The notes: generated by a model from the letters alone, not told the origin. DNA of 64,000 nucleotides from Hydrogenophaga sp. (GCF_011390835.1 NZ_JAABRQ010000016.1:1-64000); one strand, 5' to 3'; numbered from the stretch's first letter, positions 53,716-64,000 are shown. A program made the numbers and translations.

Positions 53716-54942
53716 TCAGGAGGTCTTGCCCGAGGCCTTCATGGGCCAAGCCAGCAGCAGCCACAGCAACATCAGCGCGGCGCTGACCCCAAAGATGCCA
53801 CTGCTGCCCCAGCTCTTGAGCACGAGGCCGCCTAGGGTGCCGCCAGCGAAGATGCCCAGCGACATCAGCGTGTTGTAGATACCAAGTGCAGCGCCGCGCT
53901 GGTGCGGCTTGGCCAGTCGCGACACCAGGCTTGGCTGGCTCGCTTCCTGGGTGTTGAAGCCGAGGAAATACAGACTCAGCAAAAGGCCGAGGCTCCAGGC
54001 CGACGGGGCCTGCAAGCTGAACAGGAACGCGATTTGCACCAGCGCGATCAGCGCAATGGCGCCGAGGTAGACCGCGCGGAAGTGTCCCTGACGCTCCAGG
54101 CGGAACAACAGCCCCCCCATGACCAGCAGCGAACCCAGCACGGCGGGCAGGTAGACGTGCCATTGCTCGGCGGTCGCCACGCCCGCTTCCCGCAGCAGCG
54201 CGGGCACCGACATCCACATCGCGATCTGCACCGCGTGCAGCACAAACACGCCCAGGTCGACGCGCAGCAGTTCCGCGTCCCGCAGCACCTCGCGCAAGCC
54301 GCCGCGCTCGACCGCCTGGTGCTGGGCTGGCTCGGGCGGCACCACCCAGGCCACCACCGCCATGCCCACCAGCGCCAGCACACCCGTGAGGGCAAACAGG
54401 CCCGCCAGTCCGATGTGGGGCACCAGGGCGGGCGCCATCACCAGCGAGAGCGCAAACATCAGCGCGATGCTGATGCCGATCAAGGCCATCGATTTGGTGC
54501 GCACCTGGTCGCGCGTGAGGTCGGCCAGCAACGCTGTGACTGCGGCCGAGATGGCGCCAGCACCCTGCAAGGCCCGGCCCACGACCAGCCACACCAGATT
54601 GGGTGCCCAGGCGGCGATGAAGCTGCCCAGCACAAACACCACCAGCCCGGCCAGGATCACCGGCTTGCGGCCGAAGCGGTCAGACGCGATGCCCATGGGC
54701 ATTTGCAGCAGCGCCTGGGTGAGGCCGTAGATGCCCATGGCCAGTCCCACCAGCGCGGGGTCGTCACCGCCGGGGTAGCGGTGGGCCTCGAGCACAAACA
54801 CCGGCAGCACCAGAAACAGGCCCAGCATGCGCAGTGCGTAGATCGACGCCAGCGACGCGCTGGCGCGCCGCTCGCCAGCCGTCATGCGCGAGCCGGTGGT
54901 GTCTGCAGCGCGTGCAGAAGGAGCTGGGTTGAGGGCGGACAC
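53716..54942 (-). CDS. MFS transporter (YajR/DHA1-like)
   Basis: A 408-residue protein with 12 helices, the RASLASIYALRMLGLFLVLPVF-type N-terminus (LASIYALRMLGLFLVLPVF) and the MFS motif GIASDRFGRKPVI, typical of YajR-like drug/H+ antiporters. No YAM domain is seen at the C-terminus. Start GTG 54942 (VSALNPAPSA) is preferred; ATG 54885 (MTAGERR) is the alternative. Confidence 0.86.
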   Translation of the reverse strand: MSALNPAPSARAADTTGSRMTAGERRASASLASIYALRMLGLFLVLPVFVLEAHRYPGGDDPALVGLAMGIYGLTQALLQMPMGIASDRFGRKPVILAGLVVFVLGSFIAAWAPNLVWLVVGRALQGAGAISAAVTALLADLTRDQVRTKSMALIGISIALMFALSLVMAPALVPHIGLAGLFALTGVLALVGMAVVAWVVPPEPAQHQAVERGGLREVLRDAELLRVDLGVFVLHAVQIAMWMSVPALLREAGVATAEQWHVYLPAVLGSLLVMGGLLFRLERQGHFRAVYLGAIALIALVQIAFLFSLQAPSAWSLGLLLSLYFLGFNTQEASQPSLVSRLAKPHQRGAALGIYNTLMSLGIFAGGTLGGLVLKSWGSSGIFGVSAALMLLWLLLAWPMKASGKTS

Positions 54943-55037
54943 GTCGACAGGGGGCAAAGCCAGTATTGTGCGCGAACCCCGCGCGGCACCGCGGAGCCGA
55001 GCCTGCAGCGCCAGCCTGATCGGCTTATCATGATCGG

Positions 55038-58000
55038 TTGCCTTTCTTTCGCCGGTTGCACCGGCTTCGCGCCTTGAACACCCCCCTGCCAGCTCACGCT
55101 CTCTCTGTTGACCCCGATGACGCCGGACAGCGCCGGGACCACGCCCTGGAGGCACGGTTGCGCGGTGCAGCCACCCTCTCGGTGCGCGGCGCCCGTACCC
55201 ACAACCTCAAGAACATCGACCTCGATATTCCCAAGCACGCGCTGGTGGTGATCACCGGCCTGTCGGGTTCGGGCAAGTCCAGCCTGGCATTCGACACGCT
55301 GTACGCCGAAGGCCAGCGCCGCTACGTGGAGAGCCTGTCCGCCTACGCACGCCAGTTCCTGCAGCTCATGGACAAGCCCGACGTGGACCTGATCGAAGGC
55401 CTGTCGCCCGCGATCGCCATCGAACAAAAAGCCACCAGCCACAACCCACGGTCCACCGTGGGTACCGTGACCGAGATCCACGACTACCTGCGCTTGCTCT
55501 ACGCCCGCGCCGGCACGCCGTACTGCCCGGAGCACGATCTGCCGCTGGCCTCGCAGAGCGTGGCACAAATGGTGGACACGGTGCTGGCCATGCCCGAAGG
55601 TACCAAGCTGCTGATCGTGGCGCCCGTGGCGCGCGAAAAGAAGGGCGAGTTCCACGACCTGTTCGCCGACATGCAGGCGCAAGGCTACGTGCGTTTTCGG
55701 CTCAATGGTCAGGTGGTGGAGGCCGAGGATCTGCCGGCGCTGAAGAAGACCGAGAAGCACAACATCGACGTGGTGGTCGACCGCATCAAGGTGCGTGGTC
55801 ACGAGGAGACTGAAGAAGACAAGGCGAATCCCTTGCGTCAAAGGCTCGCTGAAAGTTTCGAAGCCGCCCTGCGCCTGGCCGAGGGCCGCGCCCTGGCGGT
55901 CGACATGGACACCGGCGCCGAACAAGGTTTCTCCGCCAAGTTCGCTTGCCCCGTGTGCAGCCACAGCGTGGGCGAGCTGGAGCCACGGCTGTTTTCATTC
56001 AACTCGCCCATGGGCGCCTGCCCGAGCTGCGATGGCCTGGGCCACACCGAGGTATTCGACGCGGCGCGCGTGGTCGCCTTCCCCACGCTCAGCCTGGCCA
56101 GTGGCGCCATCAAGGGCTGGGACCGGCGCAACGGCTATTACTTCGCCATGATCGAGAGCCTGGCCGCTCACTACCAGTTCGACGCCGAAGCGCCCTGGGA
56201 GTCACTGCCCGACGCGGTGCAGCAGGCGCTTCTCTACGGCTCGGGCGAAGACGAGATCAAGTTCAGCTACGCCCTGGAATCGGGTGAGCGCGCGGGCAAG
56301 AAGATCACCAAGAAGCACCCGTTTGAAGGCATCATCCGCAACTTCGAGCGCCGCTATCGAGAAACCGACAGCGCCCATGTGCGCGAAGAACTGGCGCGCT
56401 ACCGCGCCACCCAACCATGCCCCGAATGCCATGGCACTCGACTGCGCAGAGACGCACGCCATGTCTTCGTGGGCGAAGGCGTGCAACGCCGCCCCATCTA
56501 CAAGGTCAGTCACGTCACCCTGGGTGAATCGCTGGCCTATTTCCAGACGCTGCAACTGCCGGGCGCCAAGGGCGACATCGCCGCGCGGGTGATCAACGAA
56601 ATCCGCCAGCGACTGAAGTTTCTCAACGACGTGGGTCTGAACTACCTGAGCCTGGACCGCAGCGCCGACACGCTCTCCGGTGGTGAGGCCCAGCGCATCC
56701 GCCTGGCGAGCCAGATCGGCAGCGGCCTGACGGGTGTGATGTACGTGCTGGACGAGCCCAGCATCGGCCTGCACCAGCGCGACAACGATCGCCTGATCGC
56801 CACGCTGCAACACCTGCGCGACCTGGGCAACACGGTTATGGTGGTCGAGCACGACGAAGACATGATCCGCCACGCCGACCACGTGATCGACATGGGACCA
56901 GGCGCCGGTGTGCACGGCGGCCATGTGATGGCCCAGGGCACCTGCGCCGAGGTGATGGCCACGGCGGCTTCTCTTACCGGGCAGTACCTGAGCGGGGCGC
57001 GTGCGATTCAGCTGCCTGCGCGGCGCACGCCCTGGCTACCCGCAGTCCAGCCCAAGGCCTTCACACCCTCGACCAAGGCGCGCCACGCGCCCAGCCCGGC
57101 CGCTGAGCGACGGGCAGCGCGCGAGGCCGCCCACATCGCCACGCTAGGCGAGCTGCAGGAGATTCGCGTGGTCGGTGCCAGCGGCCACAACCTGCAAAAC
57201 GTCAGCGTGGCGTTTCCAGTCGGCCTGCTGACCTGCGTCACCGGCGTCTCGGGCTCGGGCAAATCGACCCTGGTGAACGACACGCTGTACGCCGCCGTGG
57301 CGCGCACGCTGTACCGCTCGCACGACGAGCCCGCCGAGCACGAAGCCATTGAAGGCATCGAGCACTTCGACAAAGTCATCAACGTCGACCAGTCGCCCAT
57401 TGGCCGCACGCCGCGCAGCAACCCCGCCACCTACACCGGCCTGTTCACCGGCATCCGCGAACTCATGGCCGAGGTGCCCACCGCGCGCGAACGCGGCTAC
57501 GGGCCGGGACGATTTTCTTTCAACGTCGCCGGTGGTCGCTGTGAGGCCTGCCAGGGCGATGGCGTGGTCAAGGTGGAGATGCACTTTCTGCCTGACGTCT
57601 ACGTGCCCTGCGAGGTCTGTCAGGGCCAACGCTACAACCGCGAAACTCTGGACGTTCAGTACAAAGGCAAGAACATCGCTCAGATCCTGGACATGACGGT
57701 GGAGCAAGCCCATGGCTTCTTCGGCGCCGTGCCGACGCTGCACCGCAAGCTGCAAACCCTGATGGATGTGGGTTTGACATACATCCAGCTTGGCCAGAGC
57801 GCGACCACCTTGTCCGGCGGCGAAGCGCAGCGCGTGAAACTCGCGCTGGAGCTCAGCAAGCGCGACACCGGCCGCACGCTGTACATCCTGGACGAGCCCA
57901 CCACCGGCCTGCACTTCGCCGACATCGAGCTGCTGCTCCAAGTGCTGCACCAGCTGCGCGACGCCGGCAACACCATCGTCGTCATCGAGCACAACCTGGA

Positions 58001-58151
58001 CGTGATCAAGACCGCCGACTGGCTGATCGACATGGGGCCCGAAGGCGGCTCGGGCGGCGGCACGGTGGTGGGCGTCGGCACACCTGAAACACTGGCCACG
58101 AACCCGGCCAGCCACACCGGGCAGTATCTGGCGCGCCTGCTGCAGCGCTGA
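55038..58151 (+). CDS. uvrA: Excinuclease ABC subunit A
   Basis: DNA-damage recognition ATPase of nucleotide excision repair. It has two ABC units: Walker [10 protein letters not shown] and GVSGSGKST, signatures [16 protein letters not shown] and [16 protein letters not shown], plus zinc modules CPVC...CPSC and CEAC...CEVC. There is no ATG before [11 protein letters not shown], so the start is unsure: TTG 55038, TTG 55074 or an internal GTG; the N-terminal 45 residues may be over-called. Confidence 0.96.
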   Translation: MPFFRRLHRLRALNTPLPAHALSVDPDDAGQRRDHALEARLRGAATLSVRGARTHNLKNIDLDIPKHALVVITGLSGSGKSSLAFDTLYAEGQRRYVESLSAYARQFLQLMDKPDVDLIEGLSPAIAIEQKATSHNPRSTVGTVTEIHDYLRLLYARAGTPYCPEHDLPLASQSVAQMVDTVLAMPEGTKLLIVAPVAREKKGEFHDLFADMQAQGYVRFRLNGQVVEAEDLPALKKTEKHNIDVVVDRIKVRGHEETEEDKANPLRQRLAESFEAALRLAEGRALAVDMDTGAEQGFSAKFACPVCSHSVGELEPRLFSFNSPMGACPSCDGLGHTEVFDAARVVAFPTLSLASGAIKGWDRRNGYYFAMIESLAAHYQFDAEAPWESLPDAVQQALLYGSGEDEIKFSYALESGERAGKKITKKHPFEGIIRNFERRYRETDSAHVREELARYRATQPCPECHGTRLRRDARHVFVGEGVQRRPIYKVSHVTLGESLAYFQTLQLPGAKGDIAARVINEIRQRLKFLNDVGLNYLSLDRSADTLSGGEAQRIRLASQIGSGLTGVMYVLDEPSIGLHQRDNDRLIATLQHLRDLGNTVMVVEHDEDMIRHADHVIDMGPGAGVHGGHVMAQGTCAEVMATAASLTGQYLSGARAIQLPARRTPWLPAVQPKAFTPSTKARHAPSPAAERRAAREAAHIATLGELQEIRVVGASGHNLQNVSVAFPVGLLTCVTGVSGSGKSTLVNDTLYAAVARTLYRSHDEPAEHEAIEGIEHFDKVINVDQSPIGRTPRSNPATYTGLFTGIRELMAEVPTARERGYGPGRFSFNVAGGRCEACQGDGVVKVEMHFLPDVYVPCEVCQGQRYNRETLDVQYKGKNIAQILDMTVEQAHGFFGAVPTLHRKLQTLMDVGLTYIQLGQSATTLSGGEAQRVKLALELSKRDTGRTLYILDEPTTGLHFADIELLLQVLHQLRDAGNTIVVIEHNLDVIKTADWLIDMGPEGGSGGGTVVGVGTPETLATNPASHTGQYLARLLQR

Positions 58152-58160
58152 GGCCGGGAT

Positions 58161-58712
58161 TCAGAGCCGACCGAGGTCCTCGATCGCATCCACCACCAGG
58201 CTGGTGCCGATGGCGATCAACAGAATGTCGGACGCCACGCGCACGAACTTGTACCCAACCGGTGGCACGCCCAGACGGACCTGCACCGCGGCCGGCACCG
58301 GGTAGTAGACGACTGCGGCCGGCAAAGGCTCGCCGCGGCGCCATCCCTTGGCCTGACCGGGCGGCTGACAGCCATTGTTCTTTTTCTTCAGCCCGGGTGG
58401 GCACTTGCCCGCCTTCATTCGCGGAACATAGTAGTCGCGCACCAGCACCCGCTGTGGCTCTTGAAAGTAGCCACCGATCTGGATATTGACCGACGGGCCG
58501 CTTGAGGCCTGTCGGCCTGACACCTCGCGGTGCTCCGAACGGTCTCGATCCCGATGGTCGTCGCGGTCGTACTTCTGTTGCTTGTTCGGCTTGCCCGACT
58601 TGCCACCGTCCACCCAATCTGGCTTCTCCCCCAGGCTGGGCAGGCTCACCAGCGCCAGGCAGGCGGCCAGGAGCAGGGCGGGAGAACGGGCGCGGGATGA
58701 AGAAGAAGGCAT
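58161..58712 (-). CDS. RcnB-like periplasmic protein
   Basis: A 183-residue precursor with a signal peptide (SPALLLAACLALVSLPSL) and a charged Asp/Arg/His-rich region (DRDDHRDRDRSEHREV) that could bind metal. The C-terminal part (RVASDILLIAIGTSLVVDAIEDL) matches the RcnB/YohN-type domain ending. RcnB contributes to nickel/cobalt balance; that role here is inferred from family only. Convergent with uvrA. Confidence 0.72.
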   Translation of the reverse strand: MPSSSSRARSPALLLAACLALVSLPSLGEKPDWVDGGKSGKPNKQQKYDRDDHRDRDRSEHREVSGRQASSGPSVNIQIGGYFQEPQRVLVRDYYVPRMKAGKCPPGLKKKNNGCQPPGQAKGWRRGEPLPAAVVYYPVPAAVQVRLGVPPVGYKFVRVASDILLIAIGTSLVVDAIEDLGRL

Positions 58713-58926
58713 GGATGATCCGGAAAATCGGTGCGAAGAAAGGGCGAAAGGGCGTGCTGTCACCTGAAAGAAGAAGCTTGAGTGTGCACGCGGCCCCGTC
58801 GTCGCTCGTTACCGCTTGTAAGCACACAGCCGTTGCCGCGGCTCGAGACTCCGGCGGGTATCGTGCATGGTTGACCGCTCACGGACTCGACGACAGACTC
58901 TTGACAAGGCCCCGCATCGCTCCACC

Positions 58927-60468
58927 ATGTCACAGGAAACCGAACTCAAGCTCAGCCTGCGTCCGCAGGACGTCCGTCGGCTGCTGAGCCACCCGCTGTT
59001 GCGCCAGCAGACGCCGGAGCGTCAGCGCCTGTTCAACACCTATTTCGACACCCCCCAGCTCACGCTGATGGGTCAGCGCATCGCGGTCCGCGAGCGCCGC
59101 ATCGGGCGCCGCACTTGGCTCACGGTGAAAACCGCCGGCAGCACCCAGGGCGGCCTGTCGCGCCGCGGCGAATGGGAAGGCCCGACCCGACCGGGTGAGA
59201 TGGACTTTGTCACGCTGGTAGACGATACCCACCTGGCCCAGACACTGTCGGGCGTGGCCCGGCAGCTGACGCCTCTCTTTCGAACCGACTTCTTACGTTT
59301 GAGCTGGCAACTGGAGTATGCAGGCGCTCACATCGAGGTCGCGCTGGACCGGGGGCACATTGCTGTCGGACATGGCCCGGACATGCCCACCGATGGCCTG
59401 CAGCAGAAGCTGCTGGAGCTGGAGCTAGAGCTCAAATCCGGGCCGGTAGACGCGCTGCTGGATCTGGCTCACACCTTGGCTCTGGGACCCCAGGGCGAGA
59501 TGAAGCGCGGCCTGTGGCTGTACCCGAGTGCGCGCAGCAAGGCCGAACGAGGACTGGCCCTGTTTCTGGGCCAGCAGCCGGAACCGGTGAAGGCAGGGCC
59601 GGTGCAGCTCACCGATCGGCTTCCGCCAGTGGAGGCTTTCCGCACCACTGCACTGGCCTGTCTGGCGCATTGGCAGGCGAATGTCGGGCCCTGGCTGGAA
59701 GGCGCGGCAGATCAGCCTGTTGACCCTGAGTTTGTGCACCAGGCCCGTGTGGCGCTGCGCCGCCTTCGCACCGGCTTGCGCCTTTTCAAGCCGGCCTTGC
59801 CACCCCGGTTTTTCAACCACTGGAACGCTCGCTGGCAGCTGACTGCCCGGGCGCTCGGCGAGGTACGCAACTGGGATGTGTTGGCCACCGAGGGCTGGGC
59901 CGGCTGGCTGGGACCGATGGCAGACAACCCATCGCTGCAGCCGGTGCACGACTGGATTCAAACGCAACGACAGCAGGCCAACCAGCGGGCTCGATCCTGC
60001 CTGCACGAGCCCGCCCATGCACTGGACCTGCTCGCCTTCAGCCAGGCGGTGCTGGCATTGCCCACTGCGGCACGCCCTCCCCACTCAAAGCCCTTGTCCC
60101 GCTGGGCCTTGCGCCGACTGCAAGGCCACCATCGCCAATTGCTGATTCAGACCCGGAAGGCCTTGGGCAAGGGGCCAAAAGGCCGCCACGCCCTGCGCAT
60201 CGCGCTCAAGAAGCTGCGCTACGCGCAAGAGCTCCTCGGTGACCTGCTGCCTGAGCGCTCTCAGCGCGACACCGCCCGCTTGGTGAAAGCGCAGTCGCTG
60301 CTGGGTGAGCTCAACGACCTGAGCACCGCACAGGCGCTGCTGGCTGACTGCCCGCTGGACGCCGCGGCCACGGTGTCGACCGTGATCGACGCGCGCCTGA
60401 AGACCCGTCTGCACCGCCTGCGGTCACTGGAGCGTGCGTTGCTTCGGTCTCGCGCGCCAGGCGCCTGA
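58927..60468 (+). CDS. CYTH-CHAD domain protein (YgiF-like inorganic triphosphatase)
   Basis: A 513-residue protein. The N-terminal CYTH domain starts with the ExExK metal motif (MSQETELKLS) and the tunnel-lining basic residues follow (IAVRERRIGRRTWLTVK shortened: AVRERRIGRRTWLTVK); YgiF hydrolyses tripolyphosphate. The C-terminal helical CHAD domain (about 225-505) has its conserved histidines and basic helices (VHQARVALRRLRTGLRLF, HALRIALKKLRYAQELL), which bind polyphosphate. ATG 58927 chosen. Confidence 0.9.
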   Translation: MSQETELKLSLRPQDVRRLLSHPLLRQQTPERQRLFNTYFDTPQLTLMGQRIAVRERRIGRRTWLTVKTAGSTQGGLSRRGEWEGPTRPGEMDFVTLVDDTHLAQTLSGVARQLTPLFRTDFLRLSWQLEYAGAHIEVALDRGHIAVGHGPDMPTDGLQQKLLELELELKSGPVDALLDLAHTLALGPQGEMKRGLWLYPSARSKAERGLALFLGQQPEPVKAGPVQLTDRLPPVEAFRTTALACLAHWQANVGPWLEGAADQPVDPEFVHQARVALRRLRTGLRLFKPALPPRFFNHWNARWQLTARALGEVRNWDVLATEGWAGWLGPMADNPSLQPVHDWIQTQRQQANQRARSCLHEPAHALDLLAFSQAVLALPTAARPPHSKPLSRWALRRLQGHHRQLLIQTRKALGKGPKGRHALRIALKKLRYAQELLGDLLPERSQRDTARLVKAQSLLGELNDLSTAQALLADCPLDAAATVSTVIDARLKTRLHRLRSLERALLRSRAPGA

Positions 60469-60560
60469 GCGGGCCGCATCGCACCTTTGCGACAGTCCTT
60501 TGCCAAGTCGGGGAAGGGGAGCCACAATGGCTGCTATCCGGTCACCCTAGGGAAGCTGTC

Positions 60561-61007
60561 ATGTCATCGGTCACCTTGCGTTTTTTGGTCGAGCCCAACC
60601 ACCTGGGGCACGGTGAGCGGGTGCACGGCGGTACGGTGCTGCAGTGGATCGGAGAAGCGGGCTATGCCTGTGCCACCCGCTGGGCGGAGCGGCCGTGCCA
60701 GCTGGTCTACATCAGCAGCGTGCGCTTTCGGCGCTCTGTGCGGGCCCATGCCCTGGTCGAAGTGCAGGCCCGGCTGGCGTTCACGGGTGACACCAACATG
60801 AACATCGCGGTGGAGTTGCGCAGCGGTGACGTCGCTGGCGGTCGCATGGACCCGGTGGCCGAATGCCTCGCGGTCTACATCGCACTCGGCGAGGACGGGC
60901 GCCCCCTTCCGGTGACCACCTGGTCGCCCGAAACACCCGGCGAGATGGCCCTGGCAAGTTCGGCGCGGGCGCACTTCGAGAACACCGCCGCCGCACCGCT
61001 CGAATAG
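60561..61007 (+). CDS. Acyl-CoA thioesterase, YciA-like hotdog protein
   Basis: A 148-residue hotdog-fold thioesterase with N-terminal LVEPNHLGHGERVHGGTVLQWIGEAG (key part HGGTVLQWIGEAG), the layout of acyl-CoA hydrolases such as YciA. Probably hydrolyses medium- to long-chain acyl-CoA in the cytoplasm. Convergent with the GST gene, six bases between. Confidence 0.87.
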   Translation: MSSVTLRFLVEPNHLGHGERVHGGTVLQWIGEAGYACATRWAERPCQLVYISSVRFRRSVRAHALVEVQARLAFTGDTNMNIAVELRSGDVAGGRMDPVAECLAVYIALGEDGRPLPVTTWSPETPGEMALASSARAHFENTAAAPLE

Positions 61008-61013
61008 CGCGCG

Positions 61014-61631
61014 TCAGCTCGCAGCGCTGGGGCGCTGCGCCACAAGGTCGCGCCAGGCCTGCAGAGCGTGCCAGCCCGCATCCGCTGGCTTGAGCTTGAG
61101 CAGCCGCGCAAACTCCAGCGTACAAAAAGCGGTGATGTCGGCAATGGTGAAGCGCTCACCAGCCACCCAAGGCTGATCTTGCAGCAGGCGGTCCAGCCAG
61201 GCGGCAGTCTCCAGGCTCTTGGCCTGCTGCGACGCACCGTAGTCGGCGAACTGCGGCTGCTCCAGCACTGCCAGCCCCGGGTGCTGATGGCGAATGGCAT
61301 TGGCAAGGGGCAGCATCAAGTACCACTCGACGCGGCGGTCGGCCATTTCGATGAAGGCACGCTCCTCTGAGGTCTCGCCCATGAGGTTGGGCTCAGGTTG
61401 CAGGCCCTCAAGGTAGGTGCAGATGGCGCGCGTTTCGCTGAGCATGCGGCCGTCATCCAGTTCCAGCACCGGAATGCGCGCCAGCGGGTTGCGCTCGCGA
61501 AACGCTGCGCTGCGGTGTTCCTGGGCATTGATGTCCACCAGCACGGGCTCGATACCGGTCATGCCTTTTTCGGCAATAAACATCTGCACCCGGCGCGGGT
61601 TGGGTGCGCGCTGCGACAGGTAAAGCTTCAT
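61014..61631 (-). CDS. Glutathione S-transferase family protein
   Basis: A 205-residue GST: thioredoxin-like N-domain (MKLYLSQRAPNPRRVQMFIAE shortened: MKLYLSQRAPNPRRV) with the glutathione-binding PVLELDDGRMLSETRAI segment, and a helical C-domain with the VAGERFTIADITAF N-cap motif. ATG 61631 chosen. Substrate unknown. The 186-base gap to the next gene shows nothing I can identify. Confidence 0.92.
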   Translation of the reverse strand: MKLYLSQRAPNPRRVQMFIAEKGMTGIEPVLVDINAQEHRSAAFRERNPLARIPVLELDDGRMLSETRAICTYLEGLQPEPNLMGETSEERAFIEMADRRVEWYLMLPLANAIRHQHPGLAVLEQPQFADYGASQQAKSLETAAWLDRLLQDQPWVAGERFTIADITAFCTLEFARLLKLKPADAGWHALQAWRDLVAQRPSAAS

Positions 61632-61817
61632 CTCTGGGGGGCCTTTCAAACGCCAGCCAGTGTTGCCCAAGCGTTGTGCATGCTGGGACCGCGCTGGACA
61701 GCCTCGCGGCTGAGCCCTCGACTGGGGCTAGCGTCCCATGGTAGCGACCACACCCACGCTTGTCGCGCATGACCAGTCCCGGATGCGAATCCATGAGGTC
61801 TGGCGGGCGGCCAGCCG

Positions 61818-63272
61818 TCAGAGCATGAAGTCGAGGTTGGTCGGGTAAGCGCCGCCGAAATTGCCCAGGTTCGGTGCAATCGCGGACATTTCGTTGCCTT
61901 GCACACCAAACCAGGTAGCCAAGGTGGCAGCGTACTGGTCGACCGAGGTGCTCGGCAGCAAACGCCCCTGGCCCACGTGCCATTGGTCGTTGGAGTCGCT
62001 GCTGTTGGTCACGCTCACCGGCGGCGCGCTGCCGTAAAACGCCTTGCCGCGCACCGCGCCACCCACCATCAGGTGGTGCGAGCCCCAGCCATGGTCAGAA
62101 CCGTCGCCGTTGCTTTGCAAAGTGCGCCCAAAGTCAGAAGCGGTAAAGGCCGTGACCTTGTCGGCCACACCCAGGGCCACTGTGGACTCATAAAAGGCGG
62201 TGAGACCAGCGCTCAACTGGCCCATCAGATTGGCCTGGTTGTTGATCAGGTTGTCGTGCAAGTCGAACCCGCCCATGGAGACAAAGAACACCTGGCGTTT
62301 GGTGCCCAACGTGCCGCGTGCGGCGATCATGCGAGCCACCAGCTTGAGCTGATCGGCCAGGCGGTTCTGGGCTGGGAAACCGGCAAATTCGGTGCCGCTC
62401 GCAGGGAAAGCGGCCAAGGCATTGGTGACCGCCCCTTCCGTTGAAAAGGAGCGTGCTGTGATCAGGTTGTACTCCTTCTCGAGCAACTGGCTGCGCTCCT
62501 GCAAGGCGAGCGTTGTCATGGCGGCGCGCACCTCCGCTGAGCTGTACACGTTGCTGTTGAGGCTGTTGATCTTGACCGCACCACCGGTACCGACCTGGTA
62601 AGACAAGGCCTGATCACCCGAGAGAAACACCGTGTTGCCTGCCACCGATATGCAACTGAGGACGGGGTTGGAGGGGTTGGCGTTGGACGACAGTGCAAGG
62701 TCACCCATCTGGCCGCCCCAACCGGTGCGCGCCCCCTCTGCCTGGGAGCTTTGCCACACCGATTGTTGATCGTTGTGCGAAAACAGCTTGGGCGGGCGCC
62801 GCCTGGTGCCGTTGTTGTATTGGGTTCGCGTCATCGGCTCGATCAGGGGACCGACATTGAGCTGCACCGCAGCTGAGCCGCTGTTGAACAGGCCCGCCAG
62901 ACCGGACATGGCTGGGTGCAGCGCGTATTGAACGCCACCGGGAAGTGCCGTGGTCGGGTTGAGCAGCGTCGCAGCCATGTCGGCGCGCGGGATCGCGATG
63001 CCACCACCGCTGAAGTCGACGCGACCGCCACGGATGGTGTTGTACTGAGCGTAGCTGGCGCTGTCGTAATTGACCACCGTGTTGGCGTAATCGTTACCAC
63101 CAAACAGGAAGACGCAGACCAGCGCCTTGTAGTCGGTGGCGTTGAAAGCTGCGGCCTCGCCCATGGCCACCAGGTTGAGCGCGGTGGGCAGGGCGGCGCC
63201 GGTGAAGGCGAGTTGACCGGCGCGACGCAGAAATGCGCGGCGGCTGTGCTTGTCAGGCTGGATGAAATGCAT
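61818..63272 (-). CDS. DUF1501 Tat-exported protein
   Basis: A 484-residue protein of the sulfatase-like DUF1501 family, with a twin-arginine signal (SRRAFLRRAGQLAFTGAAL) and the typical VCVFLFGGNDYANTVV and MGGFDLHDN segments; the later TASDFGRTLQSNGDGSDHGWG stretch (DFGRTLQSNGDGSDHGWG) is the family's best-conserved part. Function unknown. It follows the DUF1800 gene by 13 bases, the common pairing for these families. Confidence 0.9.
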   Translation of the reverse strand: MHFIQPDKHSRRAFLRRAGQLAFTGAALPTALNLVAMGEAAAFNATDYKALVCVFLFGGNDYANTVVNYDSASYAQYNTIRGGRVDFSGGGIAIPRADMAATLLNPTTALPGGVQYALHPAMSGLAGLFNSGSAAVQLNVGPLIEPMTRTQYNNGTRRRPPKLFSHNDQQSVWQSSQAEGARTGWGGQMGDLALSSNANPSNPVLSCISVAGNTVFLSGDQALSYQVGTGGAVKINSLNSNVYSSAEVRAAMTTLALQERSQLLEKEYNLITARSFSTEGAVTNALAAFPASGTEFAGFPAQNRLADQLKLVARMIAARGTLGTKRQVFFVSMGGFDLHDNLINNQANLMGQLSAGLTAFYESTVALGVADKVTAFTASDFGRTLQSNGDGSDHGWGSHHLMVGGAVRGKAFYGSAPPVSVTNSSDSNDQWHVGQGRLLPSTSVDQYAATLATWFGVQGNEMSAIAPNLGNFGGAYPTNLDFML

Positions 63273-63285
63273 GATGGAGCTCCGC

Positions 63286-64000
63286 TTATTTCTGAACCAG
63301 GTACTCTGGGCAACCCATGACCATGAGAACGGCCGCCCACACGCGCCGGTTTCTGTCGGTGGCCGAACTGTTGGCTGTGATGGCCCTGGCATTGAGGGCA
63401 TTCACCATGATGGTTCGGCTGTCGGCTGAAACCTGACCCGCAGCGAGCGTCAGGCACAGATGGTTCACCAGCGCTGTCGCGTCACCCACTAGGGCCAGCT
63501 CGCGGCTATAGTCCGCGGTCACGTTGTTGGACGTCCCCGTGCCAAACTCGATCGTGCGCTGCATGAAGTTCAGATAAGCCCCCACCGTGGTTTCGTTGAC
63601 GATCTGGAACTCCGGTGCCGTGGCGCCCGCCTGGGCGAGCGAGGTGGAAGGCGGCACATAACCCGGGCGGAAGAAATTGAACACCGAGGGCGAGCGCAAC
63701 GGACTCTGCCCGATCGACCCGCTGAGATCATCCAGAAGCCAGCGCCCGTTCGCTGAACGCGCGTTGAACGTGCGCGCCCACTGAATGAAGCGCACCATGG
63801 GCTCACGCAACTTGCCAGCTGCAGGGGCGCTCAGGCTGGCTGGGCCGCGAGCCTCGTCATCGAGCAAGATCGCGGTCCAGACCGCTTGCAAATCCCCCCG
63901 GATGCCGGCTCCGTTGTCGTTGAAGCGCCTGGCCACCCGAGCCACATAGGCCGGGCTGGGGTTGCTGGTCACCAGGCGCTGGATCATCTGCCGGGCAAAG
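63286..64000 (-). CDS. DUF1800 family protein, C-terminal part (runs off right end)
   Basis: At least 238 residues of an open frame that continues past the window edge (the codons before Met at 63987 read FARQ). SVFNFFRPGYVPP and DLQAVWTAILLDDEAR are DUF1800 hallmarks, as is the ending VMGCPEYLVQK. DUF1800 proteins are exported, usually encoded just before a DUF1501 gene as here; function unknown. Confidence 0.88.
   Translation of the reverse strand, partial: FARQMIQRLVTSNPSPAYVARVARRFNDNGAGIRGDLQAVWTAILLDDEARGPASLSAPAAGKLREPMVRFIQWARTFNARSANGRWLLDDLSGSIGQSPLRSPSVFNFFRPGYVPPSTSLAQAGATAPEFQIVNETTVGAYLNFMQRTIEFGTGTSNNVTADYSRELALVGDATALVNHLCLTLAAGQVSADSRTIMVNALNARAITANSSATDRNRRVWAAVLMVMGCPEYLVQK

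Overview
The window is high-GC bacterial chromosome with tightly packed genes. The conserved block lptE-leuS-exbD-exbB-dapB-bamE facing fur, followed by hprK-ptsN-hpf, and the overall protein character point to a betaproteobacterium of the Burkholderiales, most likely a Comamonadaceae member (Hydrogenophaga/Acidovorax-like). This placement is inferred from gene content and order. I saw no rRNA, tRNA, CRISPR array, insertion sequence or prophage.

Layout. 1-8.4 kb: housekeeping block (lptE, leuS, exbDB, dapB, bamE, fur, hprK, ptsN, hpf). 8.4-20.6 kb: MFS exporter, patatin-like lipase, corA, MTA/SAH nucleosidase, acyl-CoA ligase, pntAB, Nudix hydrolase, a stand-alone flavocytochrome-c-type flavoprotein, arfB. 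20.6-27.7 kb: cytochrome b561/PepSY pair, then an apparent operon of a polyamine-type ABC importer joined to ethanolamine ammonia-lyase eutBC. 27.8-34.9 kb: aromatic ring dioxygenase, mnmA, peroxiredoxin, persulfide-dioxygenase-like MBL protein, SulP permease, methyltransferase, DsrE-like protein. 34.8-51.3 kb: sulfur and respiration region (below). 51.6-64 kb: ssb, ClC, MFS, uvrA, RcnB-like, CYTH-CHAD, thioesterase, GST and a DUF1501/DUF1800 pair that runs off the right end.

The most interesting part is 35-51.5 kb. A sigma-54 activator gene at 41782-43146 has a sensor domain whose cysteines are spaced C-x10-C-x6-C, the spacing known for the sulfane-sulfur sensor FisR. Divergent from it is a minus-strand run: cydA, cydB, DUF2474, an orphan Rieske protein, an unannotated 23-residue CydX-like peptide, an MBL persulfide-dioxygenase-like protein, an SQR-like flavoprotein and a truncated hemoglobin. 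About 10 kb away a second minus-strand operon encodes a bd-superfamily oxidase whose subunit I carries a C-terminal cytochrome c domain, its partner subunit, a monoheme cytochrome c, a sulfide-dehydrogenase-type flavoprotein, a diheme cytochrome c4, a methyltransferase and a DUF3422 protein. Both operons have the same palindrome (TGCCA-N4-TGGCA) about 90-110 bp upstream of a sigma-54-like -24/-12 element. I infer one persulfide-sensing regulon that pairs sulfide oxidation with two different bd-type oxidases: one quinol-linked route and one periplasmic cytochrome-c-linked route.

Other points: an intergenic element in three copies sits right behind the stop codons of hprK, ptsN and corA, and its hairpin arms change in compensating pairs; two genes (mtnN-like, DsrE-like) appear to have lost their normal stop codons; a 17-codon ORF with a good ribosome site precedes corA.
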